Assembly (NCBI RefSeq): GCF_014353015.1
Contig: NZ_CP060704.1
Coordinates: 3,559,001 to 3,623,000 of the forward strand
Source of the DNA: Chitinimonas koreensis
Lineage (GTDB): Bacteria > Pseudomonadota > Gammaproteobacteria > Burkholderiales > Chitinimonadaceae
Direction: 5' to 3'
Length of the DNA: 64,000 bases
Below are positions 62,034-64,000 of the stretch, piece after piece. How positions within the stretch are numbered: the stretch's first letter is position 1; each line of letters begins with the position of its first letter. The position numbers and the translations under genes are program-made. The notes under the pieces were generated by a model. The model ran no database searches and was not told where the DNA came from. It saw nothing but the letters and a program-made list of their open reading frames with translations.

Positions 62034-62531
62034 ATGATCAAGGTTACCGTCGCCGACCCCGAATCACCCGAAGCTCATCAACTCCTGACCGACCTATCCG
62101 AAACCCTCCAGCAAATCACCGGCAGCAGCGGCACCGCCTCGTTCGACGTCAGCGACGTCAAGGTCGACCAAGCCTGTTTCGTCATCGCTCGCTCGGCCGA
62201 CGGCGCCGTGCTTGGCTGCGGCGCGCTCCGCCCGCACGAACCCGGCATCGCCGAACTCAAGCGCATGTTCGCCGTGCCGGGCTCCAAAGGCGTAGGCAGC
62301 GCAGTCCTCTCCTTCCTCGAACGCCAAGCAAGCGAGTTCGGCTATGCCCAGCTCTGGCTCGAAACCCGGCGAGTCAATCAACGCGCCGTGTCGTTCTACG
62401 AGCGTCATGGCTATCGCCCCATCGCCAATTATGGCCGCTATGTCGGCAGGCCCGAGGCCATCTGCCTTGGCAAACATCTGCCTTTGCATGAGGCCGACAC
62501 CACGGAAATGCATATAGCGCAGGCAATGTGA
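62034..62531 (+). CDS. GNAT-family N-acetyltransferase
   Basis: 165 residues. Acetyl-CoA motif SKGVGSAVLSFLERQASEFG and the C-terminal QRAVSFYERHGYRPI are characteristic; LGCGALRPHEPGIAELKRMFA is the preceding strand pair. The ATG follows tataggagtcttca. Substrate unknown. Confidence 0.88.
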   Translation: MIKVTVADPESPEAHQLLTDLSETLQQITGSSGTASFDVSDVKVDQACFVIARSADGAVLGCGALRPHEPGIAELKRMFAVPGSKGVGSAVLSFLERQASEFGYAQLWLETRRVNQRAVSFYERHGYRPIANYGRYVGRPEAICLGKHLPLHEADTTEMHIAQAM

Positions 62532-62656
62532 AATCGAATGTGCAGTCGATGTAGAACAAGATCCACGATACCGGCATCAACCGCATTGCGAATCCATACG
62601 CCAGCGGCCACTTGCACGAAAATCCATACAAATCACCATCGATTTCGCACCGAATC

Positions 62657-62675
62657 TTGCTAGAATTCTGTGCAA
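62657..62675 (+). promoter_or_regulatory. hipA promoter with palindrome at the start codon
   Basis: Extended -10 TGCTAGAAT (TAGAAT at 62661-62666) lies within TTGC...GCAA arms (62657-62660 and 62672-62675) around AGAATTCT. The right arm ends at the base before the ATG. The transcript would be practically leaderless. Confidence 0.5.
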
Positions 62676-64000
62676 ATGGACAACACATGCACACTTCAGC
62701 TCCACGCCGCCGGCGCTTGGCACGATGTGGCGAGCATCAGCCTGCTCGGGGCTGAAGAAGCAGGCTGGAAGGCCAGCACCTATTCCGGTTATGCCGTCGA
62801 CTGGGCCTTCGCGCATCCGGGCTCGACCGACGCCCATGCAATGTGCGCTCGCTGGCCGGTCGGTCTGGCGCCGTTGGAACAGGAACACTGGCCGGTCTTC
62901 CTCATCGACCTGCTTCCCCAGGGATTCGGCCGGCAGGAACTGCTGCGCCGCATCGATCTGGCGCCGACGGCGGGAACCGTTGCGGACTGGAAGCTGCTGC
63001 TGGTCGGCGCCGGCAATCCGATCGGCAATCTGCGCGTCAAGGAGGCCGCCGATTGGCTCGCGGCCCATGCCGGGCCGCTGCGTGGATTCACCGATGCCGA
63101 GGTCGCCAAGCGAGGCGACGAGTTCATGGAATACCTGGCCTCGCATGGGCTCTTCGTCGCAGGGTCGTCGGGAATTCAGGGCGAGTGGCCGAAGATTCTC
63201 CTGACGCGAGCCGATGACGGGCTGCTGTACCTCGACCACTCCCTGCCGGACGAGCGGGCCGTAGCGCACTACATCGTCAAGTTCGGCCGCGGTACCGACC
63301 CACAACTCGAGCGCATCCTGCAGCACGAGGCACCCTACATGGGCATCGCCGGCCGACTTGGCCTGGCGGTCCATGCGCCGCTGGTGCCGTACCGGCGAGC
63401 GCTCTTCATTCCGAGATTCGACCGCTTGGCCCAAGGCGGAGCGGTGACGCGGCTTGCCCAGGAGAGCATCGCCACTCTCACGGGCATGCCGGGATTCGAA
63501 GCGGTGCCGAGTCACGACCAGGTCTGCGAAGCATTGATTCGGCATTGCACGGATCCGCAGGCCGATCTGCTCGAGTACATCAAGCGGGACATCGCCAACC
63601 TCGCTTTCCTCAACAAGGACAACCATGCGCGCAATACGGCCGTGCAGCGCGACTTCGACGGCCGCATCGCGCTCACCCCGCTGTACGACTTCGCGCCGAT
63701 GTACCTGCATCCGGATGGCATCGCGCGGCGCATCCGGTGGGAGGACAACGATGGGGCAAGCCGGACTGGCGTCGCGTCGTCGATCGCGTGTGCGAACTCG
63801 GCACGCAGGTCCGGAAGCCGCGCCGGAAGAATGCCCCTCCGCCGATCGCGCGCGCACCGCTCGTCGCCGGCATCAAGGCGATGGAACCCGCGCTGCGGCG
63901 GATTGCGGCGGAAGGGGAAGCGATGGGACTGGAGCCCGATGTCATCAACCACCTGCGCCCGCACATCCTGACCCAGGCCGATGAGCTGGCCGCGCTCGCC
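62676..64000 (+). CDS. HipA-family serine/threonine kinase toxin, with an apparent 1-base deletion; runs off the window
   Basis: HipA-like kinases phosphorylate targets such as glutamyl-tRNA synthetase and cause persistence. The N-terminal region reads VGLAPLEQEHWPVFLIDLLP; the regulatory/ATP-loop region GSSGIQGEWPKILLTR follows; the catalytic loop is LNKDNHARNTAV and the metal-binding loop LYDFAPMY. The frame breaks in the GGGG run at 63753-63756; one more G lets it continue as KPDWRRVVDRVCEL...AEGEAMGLEPDVINHLRPHI to the window end. No hipB lies upstream. It may start from ATG 62676 or GTG 62670. Confidence 0.85.

Overview
The window is very GC-rich chromosomal DNA (well above 65% GC by eye, with strong G/C third positions) from a Gram-negative, facultatively anaerobic, nitrate-respiring bacterium. 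The gene content is betaproteobacterial: a Pseudomonas/Neisseriales/Burkholderiales-type narK1-narK2-narGHJI-ppi set with narXL, a Bordetella-type ftrABCD iron(II) uptake operon, hopanoid hpnD/hpnE, the oxygen-independent ubiquinone genes ubiTVU, and phenylalanine/tyrosine catabolism (phhA, hpd, a fumarylacetoacetase-family gene, maiA). Species cannot be read from the sequence.

Layout. 0-2 kb: anaerobic ribonucleotide reductase (nrdD 3' end, a detached glycyl-radical domain, nrdG), then a hicAB toxin-antitoxin pair. 2.7-9.5 kb: a Dnr-type Crp/Fnr regulator, a PAS chemoreceptor, an operon of DUF2249 protein, aldehyde dehydrogenase and FAD-dependent dehydrogenase behind an FNR/DNR-type box, and a FeoB-like protein without GTPase domain. 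9.6-12.7 kb: ftrABCD with a Fur box. 13.6-18.5 kb: DGC zinc protein, ubiTVU, and a multi-spanning membrane protein coupled to a hemerythrin. 18.6-25 kb: YitT protein, narXL, SirB2 protein, and a molybdenum-cofactor operon moaA-can-mobB-moaD containing a carbonic anhydrase. 25.5-37.4 kb: the nitrate respiration block. 37.8-42.5 kb: envelope/stress genes (BON lipoprotein, cardiolipin synthase, CsbD, DUF1328, DUF883, ferritin-like). 42.7-49.4 kb: LysR/EamA pair, hopanoid genes, Cache chemoreceptor. 49.9-59.3 kb: ABC transporter and aromatic amino-acid degradation with a divergent Lrp regulator. 59.3-64 kb: small accessory genes and an AT-richer defence/mobile patch: a P4-phage-like immunity RNA leader, a putAbiC-like gene, acetyltransferases and hipA.

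How it fits together: most of the left 37 kb serves anaerobic life with nitrate (sensing, uptake, reduction, molybdopterin, anaerobic dNTP and quinone synthesis, Fe(II) uptake, probable nitrosative-stress proteins). Five TTGAT/TTGTC-N4-type palindromes lie in front of these genes, and the Dnr-like protein encoded here has the matching E-xx-SR recognition helix, so a local FNR/DNR regulon is the simplest reading.

Two window-wide features matter for any reader. First, intergenic gaps are packed with at least five families of palindromic repeats. Second, at least six genes carry what look like single-base deletions, most of them in G/C runs (glycyl-radical ORF, the 25.5 kb gene, EamA transporter, 60.3 kb ORF, putAbiC-like gene, hipA). 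These restore perfectly on adding one base and are probably sequencing errors, so those genes should not be called dead on this evidence.
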